64,000 nucleotides of DNA from Bacillus sp. F19. Its GTDB lineage: Bacteria; Bacillota; Bacilli; Bacillales; Bacillaceae. Within the stretch, counting starts at the first letter, position 1. Every line of letters begins with the position of its first letter. Below, one piece after another: positions 1 to 8,800 of this stretch. A model generated the notes under the pieces. That model saw only the letters and a list, made by a program, of their open reading frames with translations, made no database searches and was not told the origin of the DNA. The stretch spans positions 2,878,001 to 2,942,000 of the forward strand of contig CP085710.1 of the NCBI GenBank assembly GCA_023823795.1, written 5' to 3'. The position numbers and the translations under genes were made by a program.

Positions 1-369
1 GGTATGACCCTTGCAAGCCTCCCTTTTTGGTTTATTCTTGCAGTTTATGGGTTAATTAAAGTTGGTCCCCCATCTGCTGAACAAACCACCCAGTCGTTTA
101 TCGTTGCCGTTTCCTCGGGTGTCATTGCTACAACATTATTTTTTATTGCGACAGATCGCGTAAGAAATGATGAGGAAAAATTAGCTTCAGTTGAAGCCAC
201 ACAATCCACTCAAGTCCTGTTTGTTCTTTTTGGTGAAGTGCTTCTGCTCCAAGCACCGCTGCCGGACGGATTGACGCTGATTGGTATTTTCCTTATCATG
301 CTTGGAATGCTTCTGCACAGCTTTTTTTCCGCTCCCCAACGGATAAAAATAAAAGGGCAGCACGCATAA
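1..369 (+). CDS. Drug/metabolite (EmrE-like) exporter, C-terminal part
   Basis: The reading frame is open from the first base of the window, so the gene starts outside it. The visible 122 residues contain about four hydrophobic segments separated by short loops and end in a basic tail (RIKIKGQ). The pattern of a final helix with LIGIFLIMLGMLLHS fits the C-terminal half of the EamA/DMT superfamily, specifically the ten-helix multidrug-resistance efflux family. Substrate cannot be inferred. A strong hairpin with a T-run follows about 90 bases downstream. Confidence 0.6.
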   Translation, partial: GMTLASLPFWFILAVYGLIKVGPPSAEQTTQSFIVAVSSGVIATTLFFIATDRVRNDEEKLASVEATQSTQVLFVLFGEVLLLQAPLPDGLTLIGIFLIMLGMLLHSFFSAPQRIKIKGQHA

Positions 370-455
370 AACAAAAATGTTCCGTTTTGAGGTACTTTTC
401 TCAATTTGAAATCCTAATTGACGCTCAGACTGACTTAAGCTATAGCAATAAACAC

Positions 456-487
456 AAAAAACTCGCCGTAAAATTGGCGAGTTTTTT
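456..487. terminator. Bidirectional hairpin terminator
   Basis: Stem AACTCGCC (460-467) pairs with GGCGAGTT (476-483), flanked by an A-run on the left and a T-run on the right. It lies downstream of the exporter gene and could act on either strand. Confidence 0.75.
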
Positions 488-549
488 CTTAATCCAAGTT
501 TCACAGGTCAGTAGACTTGGGACCTTACTCAACTAAAGCGCACCTTTAA

Positions 550-654
550 ATGAAGGAAATTCTTCGTGAAATTGGAATGATAGCAAGGGCATTAGACTCT
601 ATAAGTAATATAGAATTTAAAGAATATGATGTTAATAATTCGAGAATTAACTAA
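550..654 (+). pseudogene. MarR-family regulator, N-terminal remnant
   Basis: A 34-residue frame opens with MKEILREIGMIARALDSISN and continues NIEFKEYD, which matches the first helix of MarR-type transcriptional regulators. It then stops, so the DNA-binding wing and the dimerisation C-terminus are missing. No ribosome binding site precedes the ATG; instead a short motif (CTAAAGCGCACC) like the dispersed repeats in this window abuts it. From 655 to 825 nothing else is recognisable. Assignment rests on residue pattern only. Confidence 0.5.
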
Positions 655-825
655 ATTGAATATACTATTACATTTCTTCCGCTGGCAGTGATATATTCTG
701 GAACATTATTGCTGTTACAGTAATTCCAAACAGAATTAGCATCATCTTCAAAGTCTAACTTAAACAATTTGCCACAATTGGAATACGATAAGACTCTGAA
801 GATGGAGCCTATATAATTAAGGCGT

Positions 826-1185
826 TTAATTATTTATGTGAGAGCAACGCATCAAGATATTTTTTTCTAGTTGTTCAGGATCCTCGTTTTCAATCACTAT
901 TTTGTCAAATTCAAATCTTTTCAAACCAAGAATAGCTACTTTATTTGCGTCATGATAGGATAAGAAATATTTCTTTTTATCAATAATGAAAATCCCAGCT
1001 TTATAGCCGATTGTAGTAATGCCTGTTCTTTTTATAGCTGTCAAAGGAAACTTGAAATTTCCAACCTGTACTTCTTCGACCGAATTGTAAGGAATTTCTA
1101 TCTTTTTTCTTAAAGTAGTAACCATTGTCTGACCTGAAATATTCAATATTAAAGCAGTATCACCAAATTCAATTTGAACACTCAC
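826..1185 (-). CDS. Small PH-like domain protein
   Basis: A 119-residue protein rich in alternating short beta strands (for example KKIEIPYNSVEEVQVG, then GYKAGIFIIDKKKYFLSYHD) and a C-terminal helix. This is the look of the bacterial PH-like domain family often found as lone cytosolic proteins in Bacillus. The start is GTG at 1185, fixed by a very strong AGGAGGTGAT 5 to 14 bases upstream. No signal peptide or membrane segment is present. It is transcribed in the same direction as the upstream ABC operon, 88 bases beyond it. Function unknown. Confidence 0.6.
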   Translation of the reverse strand: MSVQIEFGDTALILNISGQTMVTTLRKKIEIPYNSVEEVQVGNFKFPLTAIKRTGITTIGYKAGIFIIDKKKYFLSYHDANKVAILGLKRFEFDKIVIENEDPEQLEKNILMRCSHINN

Positions 1186-1273
1186 CTTTTATCACCTCCT
1201 TTATAATGTCAGAAATCGTTTCTTTTAATCTCTCTTATACGTATGCTCCATCATATTATTGATATAAAATTAG

Positions 1274-2059
1274 TCACATAGAAGGCAACTCTTTTCGGTA
1301 TAAATAATATTTTGATAAAAACAGGATAAATAATATGAGCAGTAACTTTACAGCCACTGTTGTGAAAAAATGAGGTAAAGCATTGCCGGTTATTATGATG
1401 TTGACAGCATGATTCGTCAAATATGAGGGATTTAAAATTTGAAATACCGAACCAAATACGGTTACGACTTTCAAAAGGATCAGAACAAAAATCGATATCA
1501 CAGCAACTGCCGAAGATCTAGAAAGTAAAGCACCCATCATTAGTGCTACCGTCAATATAAACAGGCACCAAATGTAATAAACACCAAGCCCTGCTACAAC
1601 TCTAGCTAATGGAACAAAGTGATACAAATAGGAGGTATAAAATACGGCCATCAGAAATCCTGTCGTCACTGACCCTGCAACAATAGCAGCCTGCCCAATC
1701 CACTTGCTCAGCAAATACTCGCCTAGTGTTGTGTTGCGTGTCAAAATAAACGTCAGCATTCCGTTTTTTTTATCTGCTACAACAATATCCATCATACCAA
1801 TTACGATGACTATTAAGCCTAATTGGTCAAATTGATTGGTTAAGGTCGAAGTCAAAACATCTTCTGCGGTAAACTGGGGTAATGTAATATCCATACCTTC
1901 AGGCAATCCACCAGCCATATGCAAAATTTGAGGTAAATAATAGCACGAAAGAGGTTGAATGATTCCCAAAAACATAAATACCACAGGAAACCAAAGTAGT
2001 TTGTAACTTCTTCTAGCTTCAAGCCACTCTTTCTTTAATAGAACAAAAAGATGGTTCAT
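1274..2059 (-). CDS. ABC-2 type transporter permease (YxlG-like)
   Basis: A 261-residue membrane protein with six predicted hydrophobic segments and a large extracytoplasmic loop between the first two (residues about 40-75), the usual form of ABC-2 permeases. It starts two bases after the stop of the ATPase gene, so the two are translationally linked. Length and gene order (small PLDc_N protein, ATPase of about 299 residues, permease of about 260) match B. subtilis YxlE, YxlF and YxlG. Substrate unknown. Confidence 0.8.
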   Translation of the reverse strand: MNHLFVLLKKEWLEARRSYKLLWFPVVFMFLGIIQPLSCYYLPQILHMAGGLPEGMDITLPQFTAEDVLTSTLTNQFDQLGLIVIVIGMMDIVVADKKNGMLTFILTRNTTLGEYLLSKWIGQAAIVAGSVTTGFLMAVFYTSYLYHFVPLARVVAGLGVYYIWCLFILTVALMMGALLSRSSAVAVISIFVLILLKVVTVFGSVFQILNPSYLTNHAVNIIITGNALPHFFTTVAVKLLLILFILFLSKYYLYRKELPSM

Positions 2060-2061
2060 GG

Positions 2062-2961
2062 TTACTTCACCATCCTTAAAAAGATTTCTTCAAGACTTTC
2101 TTGCACTAGTTCGAATTTTTGAATCGGCAGTTGCAAACGATTAATATTGTCTAATAGCCAGATTCTCCCTTGTTCAATGTTTTTAACGCGAAATTTTGCG
2201 AAACTACCTGTTTGTTCAATGGATTCAACGATATCTTCATTTGCCAGTTGAGAAGCCCACTCGTTAACTCGAGGGGCTTGAATAATAAAAACAGGTTGTT
2301 GATTCTGGTTTATCACTTGATTAATGGAGCCGTTAACAAGCAATTTACCTTGGTTTAAAATAAGTATCTTATCGCAAAGCTCTTCTGCATCATGCAGGAT
2401 ATGAGTGGAAAAAAGAATAGTCGATTTTTGTTTGATCACTTTAAGTAATTCCAACATGTCTCTTCGTCCTAGCGGATCAAGTGCTGAAACCGGTTCATCC
2501 ATAATTAGTAACTTGGGTTGATGGATAAGCGCCTGGGCAATGCCCAACCTCTGCTTCATCCCTCCTGAATAGGTTTCTATCCGTCTATCCTTCTCCTCAC
2601 TCAGCCCCACTAAGTCCATTAATTCGTGTATTCTTTGTTTTAAACTTTCCTTATCCATACCTGAAAGCCCACCCATGAATTCGAGCAAATCCTTTCCTGT
2701 CATCCACGAATAGAAAGTGGGGTGTTGGGGCAGGTATCCAATAAACTCAAGCATTTTGGCATGGCGTTCTCCTTGAAATAGAATTTGACCACCGGTAGGT
2801 TTTGTTATATCTAAAAGCATTTTGATAATAGTGGTTTTACCAGCTCCGTTTGGACCAAGAAGAGCGACACATTCGCCATATTCGATTTGAAAGTCAATGT
2901 CTTTTATAACCTCAATATCCCCGTAATTTTTTTGAAGATGGCTCACTTGAATTATGCTCAT
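2062..2961 (-). CDS. ABC transporter ATP-binding protein (YxlF-like)
   Basis: A 299-residue ATPase with Walker A GPNGAGKTT near residue 36, Q-loop YLPQHP, signature YSGGMKQRLGIAQAL and Walker B LLIMDEP, followed by the H-loop STHILHD. The last 80 residues form the C-terminal domain typical of ABC-2 exporters. It would energise the permease encoded directly downstream. Ribosome binding site GGAGGAGAGG precedes the ATG. One base separates it from the upstream PLDc_N gene. Confidence 0.9.
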   Translation of the reverse strand: MSIIQVSHLQKNYGDIEVIKDIDFQIEYGECVALLGPNGAGKTTIIKMLLDITKPTGGQILFQGERHAKMLEFIGYLPQHPTFYSWMTGKDLLEFMGGLSGMDKESLKQRIHELMDLVGLSEEKDRRIETYSGGMKQRLGIAQALIHQPKLLIMDEPVSALDPLGRRDMLELLKVIKQKSTILFSTHILHDAEELCDKILILNQGKLLVNGSINQVINQNQQPVFIIQAPRVNEWASQLANEDIVESIEQTGSFAKFRVKNIEQGRIWLLDNINRLQLPIQKFELVQESLEEIFLRMVK

Positions 2962-2962
2962 A

Positions 2963-3184
2963 TTACCGTCCTCTCCTCCCTATGGTAAAGTACAAAATCG
3001 GACCGAAAATATTGACTAAAAGAATGATTGCAATCCAAATCCATTTGTTTTCATTGCTAAAGTCCCTTTTTAATAAGTCCCATAATGCCACAGAAAATAA
3101 TATTAATTGTAAGATTAGGAAGGGAAGAAGAAGCGGCAGCCAATTCCAAAGTTCTTCTATCCCAATTTCATAACCAAAATGCAT
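2963..3184 (-). CDS. PLDc_N-domain small membrane protein (YxlE-like)
   Basis: A 73-residue protein with two membrane helices (about residues 15-35 and 48-66) and the terminal pattern NIFGPILYFTIGRR, which defines the phospholipase D nuclease N-terminal (PLDc_N) family; no catalytic domain is present. The start at 3184 is chosen because AGGAGG lies eight bases upstream; a longer open frame upstream has no such site and overlaps the regulator gene. In B. subtilis the homologous YxlE sits with YxlF/YxlG downstream of sigY, where small proteins restrain sigma-Y; a similar modulating role here is only inference. Confidence 0.75.
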   Translation of the reverse strand: MHFGYEIGIEELWNWLPLLLPFLILQLILFSVALWDLLKRDFSNENKWIWIAIILLVNIFGPILYFTIGRRGR

Positions 3185-3200
3185 ATGCGATTCCTCCTGA

Positions 3201-3740
3201 CTATTCTTTTGATTTTTGAGGAATAAACATGCCTGCAAAAATCCGAGTGGTTCTTTCAGATGTCGGTTTGTTATTGATCGCTTTTTCAATAGACTCATTA
3301 ATAGACTGGATGAGTTCCTGAAATTCTTCATCCGTTAGATGAATAGGTGTATACCAATAAGCGAAACCATCTTCTTGATATTGTTTTGGGGAAGTCTCCG
3401 TCAGATAAGTTGTTGCTAACTGAAGCAAATTACCATGAAATACTGAAAAATGCCGGATATGGTCTTCCTGTGAAGTCGATTCGATTTCATTTTCAGGAAC
3501 CTGTAAATTCTCTTTCTTGACCGAAAACACTCGTTCTTCCGTTCCTTTAACTTTTTTCGTATCTATGACCTCAATAAAATTTCCCTCCATTAAAAGATTG
3601 ATATGGCGATATAAAGTTGCCTGAGGAACATCCCCAAGCGCATCTAATAGCTCTGCAATTGTTAGTGGTTTGCCTAGCAACAATTGTTGGATAATTCGTA
3701 TTCGAATAGGATGAAGAAGTAAATCAGCTTTTTTTGTCAT
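3201..3740 (-). CDS. ArsR-like winged-helix transcriptional regulator
   Basis: A 179-residue protein whose first 80 residues form a winged helix (LLHPIRIRIIQQLL, then ATLYRHINLLMEGNFIEV), of the HTH_20/ArsR type; the remaining part is a helical ligand or dimerisation domain. It heads the operon with the PLDc_N, ATPase and permease genes. The start at 3740 is preferred because GGAG stands nine bases upstream; the longer frame would begin inside a perfect palindrome. That palindrome (3760-3783) makes autoregulation likely. It takes the place that sigY and yxlCD hold in B. subtilis. Confidence 0.75.
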   Translation of the reverse strand: MTKKADLLLHPIRIRIIQQLLLGKPLTIAELLDALGDVPQATLYRHINLLMEGNFIEVIDTKKVKGTEERVFSVKKENLQVPENEIESTSQEDHIRHFSVFHGNLLQLATTYLTETSPKQYQEDGFAYWYTPIHLTDEEFQELIQSINESIEKAINNKPTSERTTRIFAGMFIPQKSKE

Positions 3741-3759
3741 TGTATTACACTCCATAACG

Positions 3760-3783
3760 ATTATCATTTTATAAAATGATAAT
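3760..3783 (-). promoter_or_regulatory. 24-bp perfect palindrome, candidate operator
   Basis: Half-site ATTATCATTTTA is followed directly by its exact reverse complement. It lies 20 bases upstream of the chosen start of the winged-helix regulator. Size and position suggest the regulator's own operator. The ATTATCATTTT half resembles a Fur half-site, but the full palindrome is not the Fur 7-1-7 arrangement. Confidence 0.6.
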
Positions 3784-3960
3784 ACTATTTATTTTTGAAT
3801 TCGTAAATAATTCAAATTAATCAGATATAATAAAATGCATGTAAAATCCACCACTTTCATCCTATTCAGAGCAATTATAATAATTGTTAAATATATCCCA
3901 ATTAAAAACAATCTTCGAATTTATTCAATAAGCCTTGCTCTTTTAAATGGCCCAATTCAT

Positions 3961-4068
3961 TAAGAAACGCGCATTTCTTGCTCAAGAATGCGCCCGGTTG
4001 TAGAAGATCATTGCTTTAACCTTATGATAAGCACCCTTTAGTTTAAGTGTAATATTTCACAATCTTTT
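3961..4068. repeat. Dispersed hairpin element with GCGCCCG tail and GCACCC motif
   Basis: In the 364-base gap between genes, a stem AAGAAACGCGCATTTCTT-like segment is followed by TGCGCCCGGTTGTAGAAGAT (3989-4008), and then by a 38-base block (4031-4068) that recurs with four or five differences at 5647-5683. The same GCGCCCG-type tail recurs elsewhere in the window (51873, 57036, 63444). No gene is visible here. Confidence 0.5.
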
Positions 4069-4131
4069 GTTAAAATAGAAAAAGGCAACCTTCAGCTTGA
4101 AGAATTACCTCCGTATTAAAAATACCTTTTT

Positions 4132-5094
4132 CTACCCATTACACTGAATATTTTTAATTTGTAATAGTGTATTAAAAAACAAGTCATGTTGATCAACCAT
4201 TGTCATATGTCCAGCATTAGGTATTAAATATAACTTTTTATGCGGAGCATTGATTCTGTTAAAGTGTTCTTCTGCAATAACATAGGGAATCTGCCAGTCA
4301 TTACTGCCTAAAATATAATATATAGGTATTTTATATTCTGATGGCTCCGAATTTATATCAAAACTTCCTAAAAAATCAACTAATTCTCTGTTAGCTTTAG
4401 CCCCTTTTATCATCGCAGAAATATCTGATAATTTAAAAACAGGACTCGAAAATATCATTTTAAATGTAGAAAAATTCATCTTCAAAGTAAAATTATATTT
4501 ACCTTGAAGTTTACGTAATTTTAAACATTTTTTTTGCCATTCATTATCAAGTTTTTCTCCTGGATATTCACCTATTGCCTCTAACTGTTTTAGAGATTTC
4601 TTATCGTTTGATTATAAAATTAATTCCTTAACTTTTTCATAGCCAACACGCTCATTTTCGAGCATATTTATAATTTGTCCTACCCCAATATAATAATCTG
4701 CATCTTCTGGATATCGCTTGATAAAGATACTACCTAAAACACTTCCCCAAGAATGACCAAGTAAAATTATTTTATTTCTATTATATTTTTTCTTTAGATA
4801 TTGAATAATTTCAAACAAATCCTTTAAAAGCAAATCAATTGTCGGATATTTATCTGGATTCATAGTAAGAGTTTTTCCAGTTCCACGTTGGTCCCAATGA
4901 ATCACTGTAAAAATATCTTCCCATTTTTTTTGAAAGGCGTGTGCAAAAATGGATCCAGCACTGCCGGGTCCTCCGTGCAAAAATAACATTACTGGGTTTT
5001 CAAGATTTGTACCAGAATGAAACAGATATTGATTTATCCCATTGATTGGTACGTATTCCTCAACATAAATTAATTTTTTTGACATATTTTTCAT
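4132..5094 (-). pseudogene. Alpha/beta hydrolase (proline iminopeptidase-like), split by one stop
   Basis: The frame runs through 320 residues with the HGGPG oxyanion-hole motif, DQRGTGKT and the nucleophile elbow GHSWGS in the N-terminal half, and the C-terminal NAGHMTM histidine motif, all typical of the prolyl aminopeptidase branch of alpha/beta hydrolases. A single TAA at 4612-4614 interrupts it. The stretch from 4486 to 4611 stays open in the same frame and reads as family sequence (KKSLKQLEAIGEYPG), so nothing else is damaged. GGAGG precedes the ATG at 5094. Either a nonsense pseudogene or a base-call error. Confidence 0.75.
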
Positions 5095-5161
5095 AACTTC
5101 AATCCTCCCACTGTAACTTCATATTCCCCTTTAAATGACTGTTACGTTGGTCAAGTCTACT

Positions 5162-5493
5162 TTAAACCCCTTTAAAACGGAATAAGTCTATTTCCATTTT
5201 GGCACCATCAAGAATAGCTTTTGAAAAATCGGTATACTTAATGGAAATTTTTCTAAAAGTGGAATTTTTAAAAGAGGTTCCTGCTAACCCAGTACAATTA
5301 AAGATAGTGCCAATAAACATTTGGTTATCAAAGCATATGCCGGACAAACTTGAATAACTAAAATCCGTATGTGAATTCCAAGCAATTTCTCGCACATCTT
5401 TTGTTATTTGTGTTGTTTCTGTTTTTGTTTGCTTATCTGAGGTTTGGCATCCACCTGAGGAGAAGACTATGGCTGATACTGTATAATTTTCAT
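5162..5493 (-). pseudogene. Pentapeptide-repeat lipoprotein remnant
   Basis: The frame 5162-5480 carries pentapeptide-like repeats (FSYSSLSGICF, GLAGTSFKNSTF, TDFSKAILDGA) after a lipobox-like stretch VFSSGGC followed by a Lys/Thr-rich linker. The only suitable ATG (5493) lies in another frame, so the signal peptide is frameshifted, and the repeat domain is short. I infer a decayed lipoprotein. The internal ATG-like start at 5395 has no ribosome binding site, so a short cytosolic product is less likely. Confidence 0.45.
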
Positions 5494-5610
5494 TAGTTTC
5501 AAGGTAATTCTATTCTCTTTGTATACATTTATTACTATCTATGCATCTTAATGTTTTTTCCTTCTATCAATTTTTATTGACCTATTCTGCTTCGTTAGTT
5601 CAATAAAAAA

Positions 5611-5683
5611 GAGGTTGCCGCAGCAACCCCTGTTACTTAAACTCTTGCACCCGTTAGTTTAAGTACAGTATTTCACAATCTTT
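5611..5683. repeat. Hairpin plus second copy of the GCACCC block
   Basis: Stem GGTTGC (5613-5618) with GCAACC (5623-5628), preceded by an A-run, and then the block at 5647-5683 which repeats 4031-4068 (GCACCC-TTAGTTTAAGT, then TATTTCACAATCTTT). No gene is visible between 5494 and 5883. Confidence 0.5.
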
Positions 5684-5720
5684 CTTGGGTAAATACTATT
5701 ACTAAATGTTTGATATATAA

Positions 5721-5758
5721 AAAAAGGGAACACCTGCTAACCAGGAAGTTCCCTTTTT
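5721..5758. terminator. Hairpin terminator
   Basis: AAAAAGGGAAC pairs with GTTCCCTTTTT around a loop containing CACCTGCTAACCAGGAA. It separates the protease gene from the decayed region to its left. Confidence 0.65.
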
Positions 5759-5883
5759 ATTTCGTGAGATAAAAATACACCTGTAATTTCCTACAATTCC
5801 CCCAATACCCTTCATGAAAATTTTAAGCTATTATATTAATTGAGTTAATTTTATGAATATTCCACAAAAGGGGGTTGTAAAAG

Positions 5884-8800
5884 ATGAAGAGAATAAAGAG
5901 AAAGATTTTTCAAGCTGCAACTGTGCTTATATTAGCCAGCAGTAGTATATTGGGTTCTTCGATGATTACCCAAAAGCCGACGTATGCTATAACGAGTGAA
6001 AATATAGCAGAGAAAATTATGCAATCTTTAACCGATGAACAAAGGGCTGCATTGCAAAACTTAAATTCCACAGAAATAAAGACTGGACTGCAATTATCAG
6101 ATGATGTGGACTTAACGAGTGAGGAAGATGTAACGGTTATTGTTGAATTCAAAGAACTTCCAGCAAAGGTAGTTCAACTAGTAGAAGCTTCTAAAGGGGA
6201 AACCATTTCGTTAGAGAAGGCCAAAGAAAAGGTTGAAAAGTCACATTCACTTTTTAAAAAGGATTTACAAGAAAAAGTAGGAAAAAAAGTGAAATCTAAT
6301 AAAGATAATTTTGAAATTAAATTTACTTATCAGAATGCATTTAACGGTGTAACGTTAACACTTCCGGCTAATCAAATTAAGAAATTGCTGGAAATGGATG
6401 AGGTCAAAGCTGTTTTTAGTGAGAGAAAAATACAAATAAAACCACCAGCACCAATTGTGGAAGAGAAAGAGCAGACCAAAGTTGATAGTATTCCATTTTT
6501 AAAGATTGATCAATTACACAAGGAAGGCTATACCGGAAAAAATATTAAGATTGGTGTAATCGACACAGGTATTGATTACAATCATCCTGATTTAAAGGAT
6601 GCTTACAAAGGTGGATATGATTTTGTTGATAATGATAAAGACCCAATGGAAACTACATATGCCCAGTGGAAAGCAACTAGAAATTCTGAATTTTTTAACG
6701 GAAATCCGTATTACACTTCTCACGGCACTCATGTGTCAGGTACAATTGCCGGCCGAGCTAAAAACGATTCAAATTATAAAGTAATTGGAGTTGCACCTGA
6801 ATCTGATTTATACGTTTATCGTGTGTTGGGCCCATATGGTTCAGGTTCAAATACTGCCGTTATTGCCGGAATAGATAAATCGGTGGCAGATGGAATGAAT
6901 GTGATCAATCTTTCGTTGGGTTCTTCTTTAAACAATCCATTAGAAGCCACTAGCTTAGCAATCGATAATGCTGTATTAAGCGGTGTGACAGCTGTAGTAG
7001 CAGCAGGTAACTCTGGAGATAATGGTATGTACACCCTAGGTTCTCCTGGTGCAGCAGCACTTGCATTAACCATAGGGGCAAGTTCTGTTTCTACCAAAGT
7101 CACGACATTTGCGAGTGAATTTGTAGCAAATGGCAAAGAAACAGAGAGTACCTTACAATTGATGACCAGAACCTGGACGGATGATTTCTCGAACCTTTCT
7201 GGTAAAACATTCGATGTTGTCAATGTAGGCGAAGGTGGAGCAACCGATTATACAGGAAAAAATGTTCAAAATAAAATTGCTTTAGTCGCACGTGGAACTA
7301 ATGCTCTGATTGATAAAATGAAATATGCAAAGCAAAACGGGGCAGCAGGTGTCATCATATACAACAACATTGCAACAGAAGGACAAATTCCTTTTTATCT
7401 GGGAGAAAGCAACGATAATATTCCAGTATTCTCTATGACAAATAAAGACGGTTTGGCCGTCAATGATTTATTCACTAATGGTACGCCTAGTGTTACATTT
7501 GGGACCCTTGGACAGAGTGAAATTCCTGGTGATGAATTAGCTAGCTTTAGCTCTAGAGGGCCATCTGGTACATTATATGATATTAAACCGGAAGTGACGG
7601 CACCAGGTGTATCGGTCTTATCAACCGTACCTTCTTATATTAACGACAAAATTAATTTTACTTATTCCTCTGCATACACGAGGATGTCAGGTACATCCAT
7701 GGCCACTCCTCATGTTGCTGGAATTGCGGCGTTGCTGTTACAAGCACATCCTAAATATTCACCTGCAGATGTGAAAACAGTCTTAATGAATACAGCTGAT
7801 CCTTTAAGAGGTCAATATAGTGTGTTTGAAGTAGGGGCAGGAAGAGTAGACCCTTATGAAGCGATATATTCTACTACAGAACTAGCCGTTCAAGACGAAA
7901 CGCCATATATTAAAAATAATGTAAAAGAAATGATGAATGAACAAACAGGTGGCCTTAGCTACGGTTTTATCCCAATTGATGCGAATGATATCACAAAAAC
8001 AACGAATCTATTAATCATGAACCATAGTGATAAAATGGAGAAGTATAACATTTCGGTTGAGTATAATGTTGGAGTTCGTGGATCCTTAGATCCCAAGGAA
8101 AACGGTGTGACCTTAGTATTGCCTAAGAATGTTAAAATTAAAAAGAATAGTCAGGAAAGCATACCTGCCTCATTGTTTATTCCAACAACAGCTAAAAAAG
8201 GCACGTATGAAGGATATATTCAAGTGGTGGATGAAAAGGATCCAGAACATCAATATCAAATTCCATTTGGTTTCCGTCTAGTGGAAGAAGGTTTGGAATA
8301 TTTCAGAGTCTTTTCACCAAGTATCGCACCTAATCGTCAGCAAAGTCCTTATAGTGTTAAAAGTACGGATTTAGATTTCAGACTAAATTCACCGATGAAA
8401 ACATTGGATTTTATTTTAGTAGATTCTAAAACAAATAAAGATTTAGGTTTAATCAGAACCTTTGATGTATCTGGCGCGGGAATTGATATTGATTATTACA
8501 TTCAAAGTGGTTTTGCCGGAAGATATTTTCCTTTCACAGGAAATGCGAAAAAACCAATTGGATATACTTCTGTATTAGCAGCGGATGGATTATATAAAAT
8601 GAAAGTAATTGGTACAAATCTGGATGGAAAGCAGTATACAAAGACAGATCAAGTGTATATTGATGATAGTATTCCAACCTTCAAATTAGATGATACAAAT
8701 GCAGTGCCTAAAGGTGAACTTCCATTTGTGGAATTGGCGGCTGGACAAAAAACAGTTACATTATCAGGAAGCGTAATCGATAAGGAAGCTTATGAAATGG

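Noticed and set aside
3760-3783. Fur box reading of the palindrome
   Set aside because: The half-site resembles Fur, but the full dyad lacks the 7-1-7 pattern and the neighbouring genes are not iron genes.
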